This document shows positions 1 through 11,323 of a DNA stretch of 64,000 nucleotides, piece by piece (the stretch's first letter is position 1; each line of letters begins with the position of its first letter). Source of the DNA: Pratylenchus scribneri (taxonomy: Eukaryota > Nematoda > Chromadorea > Rhabditida > Pratylenchidae). A program made the position numbers and the translations under genes. The notes under the pieces were generated by a model. That model was not told where the DNA came from. It was given only the letters and a program-made list of their open reading frames with translations, and searched no databases. The DNA lies in assembly GCA_030063045.1 (NCBI GenBank), contig JAQSEB010000073.1, positions 186,001 to 250,000 on the forward strand. The letters are read 5' to 3'.

Positions 1-170
1 GTCCTATATTTTTTATTTTGTTAATATACCCTCATATTGATTTTATATGAATTTCTAAACAATAGCCCCAAAATTCAATTATGCCTAGGGTACATTTGAC
101 ATGTTTTAGTTCAGGATTTGAATTTTTTGAAATTCTTTTAATAGAATCATATTCTCCATCAAAAAATATA
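1..170 (+). repeat. Representative type A monomer, 170 bp
   Basis: Type A is recognised by AGAATCATATTCTCC, then CAGTCCTATA, TTTTATTTTGTTAATATA and usually CCCTCATATTGATTTTATATG. I count 41 G+C in this copy (24%) and no CpG. Variable positions seen across A copies are AACAAT(A/G)GCC, GAC(A/T)TG, TATTTGAC or TATTGGAC or TACATTTGAC, and GAAATT(C/T). This particular copy carries the rare TACATTTGAC form at 91 and ATAGTCC at its end, which mark a recurring module. Subtypes include one with ACCATCATATTG (50-61.5 kb and 14-17.6 kb) and one with TAAATTTCTAATAAATGG (first at about 555). Confidence 0.95.
70..135 (+). other. Dyad symmetries in the conserved core (one per monomer)
   Basis: Positions 70-78 (AAAATTCAA) and 118-126 (TTGAATTTT) are exact inverted repeats around a 39-base spacer that contains the palindrome CCTAGG. 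A smaller hairpin, GAATTT-TTTG-AAATTC, lies at 120-135. The large pair is present in essentially every monomer. The small hairpin is perfect only in units with GAAATTC (many A units) and loses its terminal pair where C is replaced by T (B units). A role in cruciform or non-B DNA is inference. Confidence 0.6.
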
Positions 171-1150
171 GTCCTATATTTTTTATTTTGTTAATATACC
201 CTCATATTGATTTTATATGAATTTCTAAACAATGGCCCCAAAATTCAATTATGCCTAGGGTATATTTGACATGTTTTAGTTCAGGATTTAAATTTTTTGA
301 AATTCTTTTAAGAGAATCATATTCTCCATTAAAAAATACAGTCCTATATATTTTATTTTGTTAATATACCCTCATATTGATTTTATATGAATTTCTAAAC
401 AATGGCCCCAAAATTCAATTATGCCTAGGGTATATTTGACATGTTTTAGTTCAGGATTTGAATTTTTTGAAATTCTTTTAATAGAATCATATTCTCCATC
501 AAAAAATACAGTCCTATATTTTTTATTTTGTTAATATACCCTCATATTGATTTTTTATAAATTTCTAATAAATGGCCCCAAAATTCAATTATGCCTAGGG
601 TATATTTGACTTGTTTTAGTTCAGGATTTGAATTTTTTGAAATTTTTTTAATAGAATCATATTCTCCATCAAAAAATACAGTCCTATATTTTTTATTTTG
701 TTAATATACCCTCATATTGATTTTATATGAATTTCTAAACAATAGCCCCAAAATTCAATTATGCCTAGGGTATATTGGACTTGTTTTAGTTCAGGATTTG
801 AATTTTTTGAAATTTTTTTAATAGAATCATATTCTCCATCAAAAAATACAGTCCTATATTTTTTATTTTGTTACCCTCATATTGATTTTATATGAATTTC
901 TAAACAATAGCCCCAAAATTCAATTATGCCTAGGGTATATTTGACTTGTTTTAGTTCAGGATTTGAATTTTTTGAAATTTTTTTAATAGAATCATATTCT
1001 CCATCAAAAAATACAGTCCTATATTTTTTATTTTGTTAATATACCCTCATATTGATTTTATATGTATTTCTAAACAATAGCCCCAAAATTCAATTATGCC
1101 TAGGGTATATTTGACATGTTTTAGTTCAGGATTTGAATTTTTTGAAATTT

Positions 1151-3150
1151 TTTTAATAGATTCATGTTCTCCATCAAAAAATACAAGCCTATCTTTTTTT
1201 AGATTTTTAAAATACCCCCTTACTAATTTTTTCTGAATTTCTAAACAATAGCCCCAAAATTCAATTATGCCTAGGGTATATTGGACTTGTTTTAGTTCAG
1301 GATTTGAATTTTTTGAAATTTTTTTAATAGATTCATGTTCTCCATCAAAAAATACAAGCCTATCTTTTTTTAGATTTTTAAAATACCCCCTTACTAATTT
1401 TTTCTGAATTTCTAAACAATAGCCCCAAAATTCAATTATGCCTAGGGTATATTTGACTTGTTTTAGTTCAGGATTTGAATTTTTTGAAATTTTTTTAATA
1501 GAATCATATTCTCCATCAAAAAATACAGTCCTATATTTTTTATTTTGTTAATATACCCTCATATTGATTTTATATGAATTTCTAAACAATAGCCCCAAAA
1601 TTCAATTATGCCTAGGGTATATTTGACATGTTTTAGTTCAGGATTTGAATTTTTTGAAATTTTTTTAATAGATTCATGTTCTCCATCAAAAAATACAAGC
1701 CTATCTTTTTTTAGATTTTTAAAATACCCCCTTACTAATTTTTTCTGAATTTCTAAACAATAGCCCCAAAATTCAATTATGCCTAGGGTATATTTGACTT
1801 GTTTTAGTTCAGGATTTGAATTTTTTGAAATTTTTTTAATAGAATCATATTCTCCATCAAAAAATACAGTCCTATCTTTTTTTAGATTTTTAAAATACCC
1901 CCTTACTAATTTTTTCTGAATTTCTAAACAATAGCCCCAAAATTCAATTATGCCTAGGGTATATTTGACTTGTTTTAGTTCAGGATTTGAATTTTTTGAA
2001 ATTTTTTTAATAGAATCATATTCTCCATCAAAAAATACAGTCCTATATTTTTTATTTTGTTAATATACCCTCATATTGATTTTATATGAATTTCTAAACA
2101 ATAGCCTCAAAATTCAATTATACCTAGGGTATATTTGACATGTTTTAGTTCAGGATTTGAATTTTTTGAAATTTTTTTAATAGATTCATGTTCTCCATCA
2201 AAAAATACAAGCCTATCTTTTTTTAGATTTTTAAAATACCCCCTTACTAATTTTTTCTGAATTTCTAAACAATAGCCCCAAAATTCAATTATGCCTAGGG
2301 TATATTTGACTTGTTTTAGTTCAGGATTTGAATTTTTTGAAATTTTTTTAATAGATTCATGTTCTCCATCAAAAAATACAAGCCTATCTTTTTTTAGATT
2401 TTTAAAATACCCCCTTACTAATTTTTTCTGAATTTCTAAACAATAGCCCCAAAATTCAATTATGCCTAGGGTATATTTGACTTGTTTTAGTTCAGGATTT
2501 GAATTTTTTGAAATTTTTTTAATAGAATCATATTCTCCATCAAAAAATACAGTCCTATATTTTTTATTTTGTTAATATACCCTGATATTGATTTTATATG
2601 AATTTCTAAACAATAGCCCCAAAATTCAATTATGCCTAGGGTATATTTGACATGTTTTAGTTCAGGATTTGAATTTTTTGAAATTTTTTTAATAGATTCA
2701 TGTTCTCCATCAAAAAATACAAGCCTATCTTTTTTTAGATTTTTAAAATACCCCCTTACTAATTTTTTCTGAATTTCTAAACAATAGCCCCAAAATTCAA
2801 TTATGCCTAGGGTATATTTGACTTGTTTTAGTTCAGGATTTGAATTTTTTGAAATTTTTTTAATAGAGTCATATTCTCCATCAAAAAATACAGTCCTATA
2901 TTTTTTATTTTGTTAATATACCCTCATATTGATTTTATATGAATTTCTAAACAATAGCCCCAAAATTCAATTATGCCTAGGGTATATTTGACATGTTTTA
3001 GTTCAGGATTTGAATTTTTTGAAATTTTTTTAATAGATTCATGTTCTCCATCAAAAAATACAAGCCTATCTTTTTTTAGATTTTTAAAATACCCCCTTAC
3101 TAATTTTTTCTGAATTTCTAAACAATAGCCCCAAAATTCAATTATGCCTA
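1151..3150 (+). repeat. Alternating A/B stretch, copy 1
   Basis: B units of the CCCCCTTACTAATTTTTTCTG form alternate with A units. Diagnostic variants are an A-left/B-right hybrid (CAGTCCTATCTTT, CCTATCT at 1871), AGCCTCAAAATT with TATACCTAGGG near 2104-2115, and CCCTGATATTG at 2580. The same order recurs at 20-22 kb and 22.6-24.4 kb. No gene is seen. Confidence 0.88.
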
Positions 3151-4560
3151 GGGTATATTGGACTTGTTTTAGTTCAGGATTTGAATTTTTTGAAATTTTT
3201 TTAATAGAATCATATTCTCCATCAAAAAATACAGTCCTATATTTTTTATTTTGTTAATATACCCTCATATTGATTTTATATGAATTTCTAAACAATAGCC
3301 CCAAAATTCAATTATGCCTAGGGTATATTTGACTTGTTTTAGTTCAGGATTTGAATTTTTTGAAATTTTTTTAATAGAATCATATTCTCCATCAAAAAAT
3401 ACAGTCCTATATTTTTTATTTTGTTAATATACCCTCATATTGATTTTATATGAATTTCTAAACAATAGCCCCAAAATTCAATTATGCCTAGGGTACATTT
3501 GACATGTTTTAGTTCAGGATTTGAATTTTTTGAAATTCTTTTAATAGAATCATATTCTCCATCAAAAAATATAGTCCTATATTTTTTATTTTGTTAATAT
3601 ACCCTCATATTGATTTTATATGAATTTCTAAACAATGGCCCCAAAATTCAATTATGCCTAGGGTATATTTGACATGTTTTAGTTCAGGATTTAAATTTTT
3701 TGAAATTCTTTTAAGAGAATCATATTCTCCATTAAAAAATACAGTCCTATATATTTTATTTTGTTAATATACCCTCATATTGATTTTATATGAATTTCTA
3801 AACAATGGCCCCAAAATTCAATTATGCCTAGGGTATATTTGACATGTTTTAGTTCAGGATTTGAATTTTTTGAAATTCTTTTAATAGAATCATATTCTCC
3901 ATCAAAAAATACAGTCCTATATTTTTTATTTTGTTAATATACCCTCATATTGATTTTTTATAAATTTCTAATAAATGGCCCCAAAATTCAATTATGCCTA
4001 GGGTATATTTGACTTGTTTTAGTTCAGGATTTGAATTTTTTGAAATTTTTTTAATAGAATCATATTCTCCATCAAAAAATACAGTCCTATATTTTTTATT
4101 TTGTTAATATACCCTCATATTGATTTTATATGAATTTCTAAACAATAGCCCCAAAATTCAATTATGCCTAGGGTATATTGGACTTGTTTTAGTTCAGGAT
4201 TTGAATTTTTTGAAATTTTTTTAATAGAATCATATTCTCCATCAAAAAATACAGTCCTATATTTTTTATTTTGTTAATATACCCTCATATTGATTTTATA
4301 TGAATTTCTAAACAATAGCCCCAAAATTCAATTATGCCTAGGGTATATTTGACTTGTTTTAGTTCAGGATTTGAATTTTTTGAAATTTTTTTAATAGAAT
4401 CATATTCTCCATCAAAAAATACAGTCCTATATTTTTTATTTTGTTAATATACCCTCATATTGATTTTATATGAATTTCTAAACAATAGCCCCAAAATTCA
4501 ATTATGCCTAGGGTATATTTGACTTGTTTTAGTTCAGGATTTGAATTTTTTGAAATTTTT
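3151..4560 (+). repeat. Type A run with marker module
   Basis: A monomers only, containing the TACATTTGAC module starting at 3494 and the TAAATTTCTAATAAATGG unit near 3960. TATTGGAC units flank it on both sides. It is repeated at 24.43-25.84 kb with offset 21,276. No gene is seen. Confidence 0.88.
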
Positions 4561-5770
4561 TTAATAGATGCATGTTCTCCATCAAAAAATACAAGCCTAT
4601 CTTTTTTTAGATTTTTAAAATACCCCATATTGATTTTTTATGAATTTCCAAAAATGGCCCCAAAATTCAATTATGCCTAGGGTATATTTGACATGTTTTA
4701 GTTCAGGATTTGAATTTTTTGAAATTTTTTTTAATAGATTCATATTCTCCATTAAAAAATACCGGCATATCTTTTTTTATTTTTTAAAATACCCTCATAT
4801 TGATTTTATATGAATTTCTAAACAATGGCCCCAAAATTCAATTATGCCTAGGGTATATTTGACATGTTTTAGTTCAGGATTTGAATTTTTTGAAATTCTT
4901 TTAATAGAATCATATTCTCCATCAAAAAATACAAGCCTATCTTTTTTTAGATTTTTAAAATACCCCCTTACTAATTTTTTATGAATTTCTAAACAATGGC
5001 CCCAAAATTCAATTATGCCTAGGGTATATTTGACATGTTTTAGTTCAGGATTTGAATTTTTTGAAATTTTTTTAATAGATTCATGTTCTCCATCAAAAAA
5101 TACAAGCCTATCTTTTTTTAGATTTTTAAAATACCCCCTTACTAATTTTTTCTGAATTTCTAAACAATGGCCCCAAAATTCAATTATGCCTAGGGTATAT
5201 TTGACATGTTTTAGTTCAGGGTTTGAATTTTTTGAAATTCTTTTAATAGAATCATATTCTCCATCAAAAAATACAGTCCTATATTTTTTATTTTGTTAAT
5301 ATACCCTCATATTGATTTTATATGAATTTCTAAACAATAGCCCCAAAATTCAATTATGCCTAGGGTATATTTGACTTGTTTTAGTTCAGGATTTGAATTT
5401 TTTGAAATTTTTTTAATAGAATCATATTCTCCATCAAAAAATACAGTCCTATATTTTTTATTTTGTTAATATACCCTCATATTGATTTTATATGAATTTC
5501 TAAACAATAGCCCCAAAATTCAATTATGCCTAGGGTATATTTGACATGTTTTAGTTCAGGATTTGAATTTTTTGAAATTTTTTTTAATAGATTCATATTC
5601 TCCATTAAAAAATACCGGCATATCTTTTTTTATTTTTTAAAATACCCTCATATTGATTTTTTATGAATTTCTAAACAATAGCCCCAAAATTCAATTATGC
5701 CTAGGGTATATTTGACATGTTTTAGTTCAGGATTTGAATTTTTTGAAATTTTTTTAATAGATTCATGTTC
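3494..5770 (+). repeat. Long duplication (partner 24770-27046)
   Basis: Constant offset of 21,276 at three independent markers: TACATTTGAC (3494 and 24770), first C unit (4760 and 26036) and second C unit (5613 and 26889). The next shared marker (6555 and 27662) is offset 21,107, exactly 169 bp less, which equals one short B monomer. Confidence 0.9.
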
Positions 5771-6220
5771 TCCATCAAAAAATACAAGCCTATCTTTTTT
5801 TAGATTTTTAAAATACCCCATATTGATTTTTTATGAATTTCCAAAAATGGCCCCAAAATTCAATTATGCCTAGGGTATATTTGACATGTTTTAGTTCAGG
5901 ATTTGAATTTTTTGAAATTTTTTTAATAGATGCATGTTCTCCATCAAAAAATACAAGCCTATCTTTTTTTAGATTTTTAAAATACCCCATATTGATTTTT
6001 TATGAATTTCTAAACAATAGCCCCAAAATTCAATTATGCCTAGGGTATATTTGACATGTTTTAGTTCAGGATTTGAATTTTTTGAAATTTTTTTAATAGA
6101 TTCATGTTCTCCATCAAAAAATACAAGCCTATCTTTTTTTAGATTTTTAAAATACCCCATATTGATTTTTTATGAATTTCCAAAAATGGCCCCAAAATTC
6201 AATTATGCCTAGGGTATATT
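4561..6220 (+). repeat. B/C-rich stretch
   Basis: It begins with a GATGCATGTTCTCC B unit of the 169-bp form and includes C units at 4760 and 5613, A-left/B-right hybrids near 4911, two A units at about 5230-5470, and three short B units from 5770 to 6220. It is repeated at 25.84-27.3 kb, where one of the short B units is missing. No credible gene is present; short overlapping frames of 60-73 codons on both strands are repeat by-products. Confidence 0.87.
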
Positions 6221-7770
6221 GGACTTGTTTTAGTTCAGGATTTGAATTTTTTGAAATTTTTTTAATAGAATCATATTCTCCATCAAAAAATACAGTCCTA
6301 TATTTTTTATTTTGTTAATATACCCTCATATTGATTTTATATGAATTTCTAAACAATAGCCCCAAAATTCAATTATGCCTAGGGTATATTTGACTTGTTT
6401 TAGTTCAGGATTTGAATTTTTTGAAATTTTTTTAATAGAATCATATTCTCCATCAAAAAATACAGTCCTATATTTTTTATTTTGTTAATATACCCTCATA
6501 TTGATTTTATATGAATTTCTAAACAATAGCCCCAAAATTCAATTATGCCTAGGGTACATTTGACATGTTTTAGTTCAGGATTTGAATTTTTTGAAATTCT
6601 TTTAATAGAATCATATTCTCCATCAAAAAATATAGTCCTATATTTTTTATTTTGTTAATATACCCTCATATTGATTTTATATGAATTTCTAAACAATGGC
6701 CCCAAAATTCAATTATGCCTAGGGTATATTTGACATGTTTTAGTTCAGGATTTAAATTTTTTGAAATTCTTTTAAGAGAATCATATTCTCCATTAAAAAA
6801 TACAGTCCTATATATTTTATTTTGTTAATATACCCTCATATTGATTTTATATGAATTTCTAAACAATGGCCCCAAAATTCAATTATGCCTAGGGTATATT
6901 TGACATGTTTTAGTTCAGGATTTGAATTTTTTGAAATTCTTTTAATAGAATCATATTCACCATCAAAAAATACAGTCCTATATTTTTTATTTTGTTAATA
7001 TACCCTCATATTGATTTTTTATAAATTTCTAATAAATGGCCCCAAAATTCAATTATGCCTAGGGTATATTTGACTTGTTTTAGTTCAGGATTTGAATTTT
7101 TTGAAATTTTTTTAATAGAATCATATTCTCCATCAAAAAATACAGTCCTATATTTTTTATTTTGTTAATATACCCTCATATTGATTTTATATGAATTTCT
7201 AAACAATAGCCCCAAAATTCAATTATGCCTAGGGTATATTGGACTTGTTTTAGTTCAGGATTTGAATTTTTTGAAATTTTTTTAATAGAATCATATTCTC
7301 CATCAAAAAATACAGTCCTATATTTTTTATTTTGTTAATATACCCTCATATTGATTTTATATGAATTTCTAAACAATAGCCCCAAAATTCAATTATGCCT
7401 AGGGTATATTTGACTTGTTTTAGTTCAGGATTTGAATTTTTTGAAATTTTTTTAATAGAATCATATTCTCCATCAAAAAATACAGTCCTATATTTTTTAT
7501 TTTGTTAATATACCCTCATATTGATTTTTTATAAATTTCTAATAAATGGCCCCAAAATTCAATTATGCCTAGGGTATATTTGACTTGTTTTAGTTCAGGA
7601 TTTGAATTTTTTGAAATTTTTTTAATAGAATCATATTCTCCATCAAAAAATACAGTCCTATATTTTTTATTTTGTTAATATACCCTCATATTGATTTTAT
7701 ATGAATTTCTAAACAATAGCCCCAAAATTCAATTATGCCTAGGGTATATTGGACTTGTTTTAGTTCAGGA
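6221..7770 (+). repeat. Type A run
   Basis: A monomers with the TACATTTGAC module at 6555. TAAATTTCTAATAAATGG occurs twice, near 7018 and 7528, because a TAAATTT/TATTGGAC unit pair is locally repeated. The left part matches 8431-9740 at offset 2,209. A private C-to-A change gives ATTCACCATC near 6957. No gene is seen. Confidence 0.86.
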
Positions 7771-8430
7771 TTTGAATTTTTTGAAATTTTTTTTAATAGA
7801 TTCATATTCTCCATTAAAAAATACCGGCATATCTTTTTTTATTTTTTAAAATACCCTCATATTGATTTTTTATGAATTTCTAAACAATAGCCCCAAAATT
7901 CAATTATGCCTAGGGTATATTTGACATGTTTTAGTTCAGGATTTGAATTTTTTGAAATTTTTTTAATAGATTCATGTTCTCCATCAAAAAATACAAGCCT
8001 ATCTTTTTTTAGATTTTTAAAATACCCCATATTGATTTTTTATGAATTTCCAAAAATGGCCCCAAAATTCAATTATGCCTAGGGTATATTTGACATGTTT
8101 TAGTTCAGGATTTGAATTTTTTGAAATTTTTTTAATAGATGCATGTTCTCCATCAAAAAATACAAGCCTATCTTTTTTTAGATTTTTAAAATACCCCATA
8201 TTGATTTTTTATGAATTTCTAAACAATAGCCCCAAAATTCAATTATGCCTAGGGTATATTTGACATGTTTTAGTTCAGGATTTGAATTTTTTGAAATTTT
8301 TTTAATAGATTCATGTTCTCCATCAAAAAATACAAGCCTATCTTTTTTTAGATTTTTAAAATACCCCATATTGATTTTTTATGAATTTCCAAAAATGGCC
8401 CCAAAATTCAATTATGCCTAGGGTATATTG
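7771..8430 (+). repeat. B/C cluster
   Basis: One C unit (7822) followed by B units including the GATGCATG form and 169-bp forms. It is a copy of 5,560-6,220 at offset 2,209. No gene is seen. Confidence 0.86.
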
Positions 8431-9830
8431 GACTTGTTTTAGTTCAGGATTTGAATTTTTTGAAATTTTTTTAATAGAATCATATTCTCCATCAAAAAAT
8501 ACAGTCCTATATTTTTTATTTTGTTAATATACCCTCATATTGATTTTATATGAATTTCTAAACAATAGCCCCAAAATTCAATTATGCCTAGGGTATATTT
8601 GACTTGTTTTAGTTCAGGATTTGAATTTTTTGAAATTTTTTTAATAGAATCATATTCTCCATCAAAAAATACAGTCCTATATTTTTTATTTTGTTAATAT
8701 ACCCTCATATTGATTTTATATGAATTTCTAAACAATAGCCCCAAAATTCAATTATGCCTAGGGTACATTTGACATGTTTTAGTTCAGGATTTGAATTTTT
8801 TGAAATTCTTTTAATAGAATCATATTCTCCATCAAAAAATATAGTCCTATATTTTTTATTTTGTTAATATACCCTCATATTGATTTTATATGAATTTCTA
8901 AACAATGGCCCCAAAATTCAATTATGCCTAGGGTATATTTGACATGTTTTAGTTCAGGATTTAAATTTTTTGAAATTCTTTTAAGAGAATCATATTCTCC
9001 ATTAAAAAATACAGTCCTATATATTTTATTTTGTTAATATACCCTCATATTGATTTTATATGAATTTCTAAACAATGGCCCCAAAATTCAATTATGCCTA
9101 GGGTATATTTGACATGTTTTAGTTCAGGATTTGAATTTTTTGAAATTCTTTTAATAGAATCATATTCTCCATCAAAAAATACAGTCCTATATTTTTTATT
9201 TTGTTAATATACCCTCATATTGATTTTTTATAAATTTCTAATAAATGGCCCCAAAATTCAATTATGCCTAGGGTATATTTGACTTGTTTTAGTTCAGGAT
9301 TTGAATTTTTTGAAATTTTTTTAATAGAATCATATTCTCCATCAAAAAATACAGTCCTATATTTTTTATTTTGTTAATATACCCTCATATTGATTTTATA
9401 TGAATTTCTAAACAATAGCCCCAAAATTCAATTATGCCTAGGGTATATTGGACTTGTTTTAGTTCAGGATTTGAATTTTTTGAAATTTTTTTAATAGAAT
9501 CATATTCTCCATCAAAAAATACAGTCCTATATTTTTTATTTTGTTAATATACCCTCATATTGATTTTATATGAATTTCTAAACAATAGCCCCAAAATTCA
9601 ATTATGCCTAGGGTATATTTGACTTGTTTTAGTTCAGGATTTGAATTTTTTGAAATTTTTTTAATAGAATCATATTCTCCATCAAAAAATACAGTCCTAT
9701 ATTTTTTATTTTGTTAATATACCCTCATATTGATTTTATATGAATTTCTAAACAATAGCCCCAAAATTCAATTATGCCTAGGGTATATTTGACTTGTTTT
9801 AGTTCAGGATTTGAATTTTTTGAAATTTTT
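8431..9830 (+). repeat. Type A run with marker module
   Basis: A monomers with TACATTTGAC at 8764 and TAAATTTCTAATAAATGG near 9228. It matches 27.32-28.73 kb at offset 18,898. No gene is seen. Confidence 0.87.
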
Positions 9831-11323
9831 TTAATAGATGCATGTTCTCCATCAAAAAATACAAGCCTATCTTTTTTTAGATTTTTAAAATACCCCATAT
9901 TGATTTTTTATGAATTTCCAAAAATGGCCCCAAAATTCAATTATGCCTAGGGTATATTTGACATGTTTTAGTTCAGGATTTGATTTTTTGAAATTTTTTT
10001 TAATAGATGCATGTTCTCCATCAAAAAATACAGTCCTATATTTTTTTAGATTTTTAAAATACCCTCATATTGATTTTTTATGAATTTCTAAACAATGGCC
10101 CCAAAATTCAATTATGCCTAGGGTATATTTGACATGTTTTAGTTCAGGATTTGAATTTTTTGAAATTCTTTTAATAGAATCATATTCTCCATCAAAAAAT
10201 ACAAGCCTATCTTTTTTTAGATTTTTAAAATACCCCCTTACTAATTTTTTATGAATTTCTAAACAATAGCCCCAAAATTCAATTATGCCTAGGGTATATT
10301 TGACATGTTTTAGTTCAGGATTTGAATTTTTTGAAATTTTTTTAATAGATTCATGTTCTCCATCAAAAAATACAAGCCTATCTTTTTTTAGATTTTTAAA
10401 ATACCCCCTTACAAATTTTACTGAATTTCTAAACAATGGCCCCAAACTTCAATTATGCCTAGGGTATATTTGACATGTTTTAGTTCAGGATTTGAATTTT
10501 TTGAAATTCTTTTAATAGAATCATATTCTCCATCAAAAAATACAGTCCTATATTTTTTATTTTGTTAATATACCCTCATATTGATTTTATATGAATTTCT
10601 AAACAATAGCCCCAAAATTCAATTATGCCTAGGGTATATTTGACTTGTTTTAGTTCAGGATTTGAATTTTTTGAAATTTTTTTAATAGAATCATATTCTC
10701 CATCAAAAAATACAGTCCTATATTTTTTATTTTGTTAATATACCCTCATATTGATTTTATATGAATTTCTAAACAATAGCCCCAAAATTCAATTATGCCT
10801 AGGGTATATTTGACATGTTTTAGTTCAGGATTTGAATTTTTTGAAATTTTTTTTAATAGATTCATATTCTCCATTAAAAAATACCGGCATATCTTTTTTT
10901 ATTTTTTAAAATACCCTCATATTGATTTTTTATGAATTTCTAAACAATAGCCCCAAAATTCAATTATGCCTAGGGTATATTTGACATGTTTTAGTTCAGG
11001 ATTTGAATTTTTTGAAATTTTTTTAATAGATTCATGTTCTCCATCAAAAAATACAAGCCTATCTTTTTTTAGATTTTTAAAATACCCCATATTGATTTTT
11101 TATGAATTTCCAAAAATGGCCCCAAAATTCAATTATGCCTAGGGTATATTTGACATGTTTTAGTTCAGGATTTGAATTTTTTGAAATTTTTTTAATAGAT
11201 GCATGTTCTCCATCAAAAAATACAAGCCTATCTTTTTTTAGATTTTTAAAATACCCCATATTGATTTTTTATGAATTTCTAAACAATGGCCCCAAAATTC
11301 AATTATGCCTAGGGTATATTTGA
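8764..11323 (+). repeat. Long duplication (partner 27662-30222)
   Basis: TACATTTGAC at 8764 pairs with 27662 (offset 18,898). A short B unit start at 11077 pairs with 29976 (offset 18,899). The 1-bp difference is explained by the deletion near 10410 (ACAAATTTTACTG against ACTAATTTTTTCTG). The GGATTTGATTTTTTG deletion variant occurs in both (about 9977 and 28876). Confidence 0.88.

Larger units (their letters stand above)
1..1150 (+). repeat. Type A run, left edge of window
   Basis: About seven A monomers. It opens with the marker module: TACATTTGAC at 91, then a unit with GATTTAAATT, AAGAGAATC and CCTATATATTTT, then a unit ending TAAATTTCTAATAAATGG. A 5-bp deletion in GTTAATATACCC lies at about 871-876. 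A private G-to-T gives TATATGTATTTC near 1065. No gene is seen. Confidence 0.9.
1..2980 (+). repeat. Long duplication, left copy (partner 18544-21530)
   Basis: GTCCTATATT at 1 pairs with 18544, and TACATTTGAC at 91 pairs with 18634 (offset 18,543). After the 5-bp deletion at about 871 the offset becomes 18,548: CCTATCT at 1871 with 20419, and CCCTGAT at 2580 with 21128. The shift equals the deletion exactly. Beyond about 2,980 the unit order diverges from this partner but continues in the 24-kb copy. Confidence 0.88.
5560..9740 (+). repeat. Tandem duplication, 13 monomers, offset 2,209
   Basis: C unit 5613 and 7822, TACATTTGAC 6555 and 8764, and the short B units 5808 and 8017 all share the offset 2,209. 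The match ends near 7,530 and 9,740, where only the left copy has a second TAAATTTCTAATAAATGG unit. Confidence 0.87.

Noticed and set aside
81..95. Telomere-like CCTAGGG
   Set aside because: It occurs once per 170 bp as a palindromic CCTAGG inside the unit, not as a short tandem repeat.
5808..6160. Short frames of 60-73 codons on both strands (also near 8017, 11077, 12779, 26973, 29976, 31850 and 36621)
   Set aside because: They are the same monomer read again and again, overlap each other on opposite strands, and start and stop at monomer-class differences. They recur wherever the 169-bp B unit occurs.
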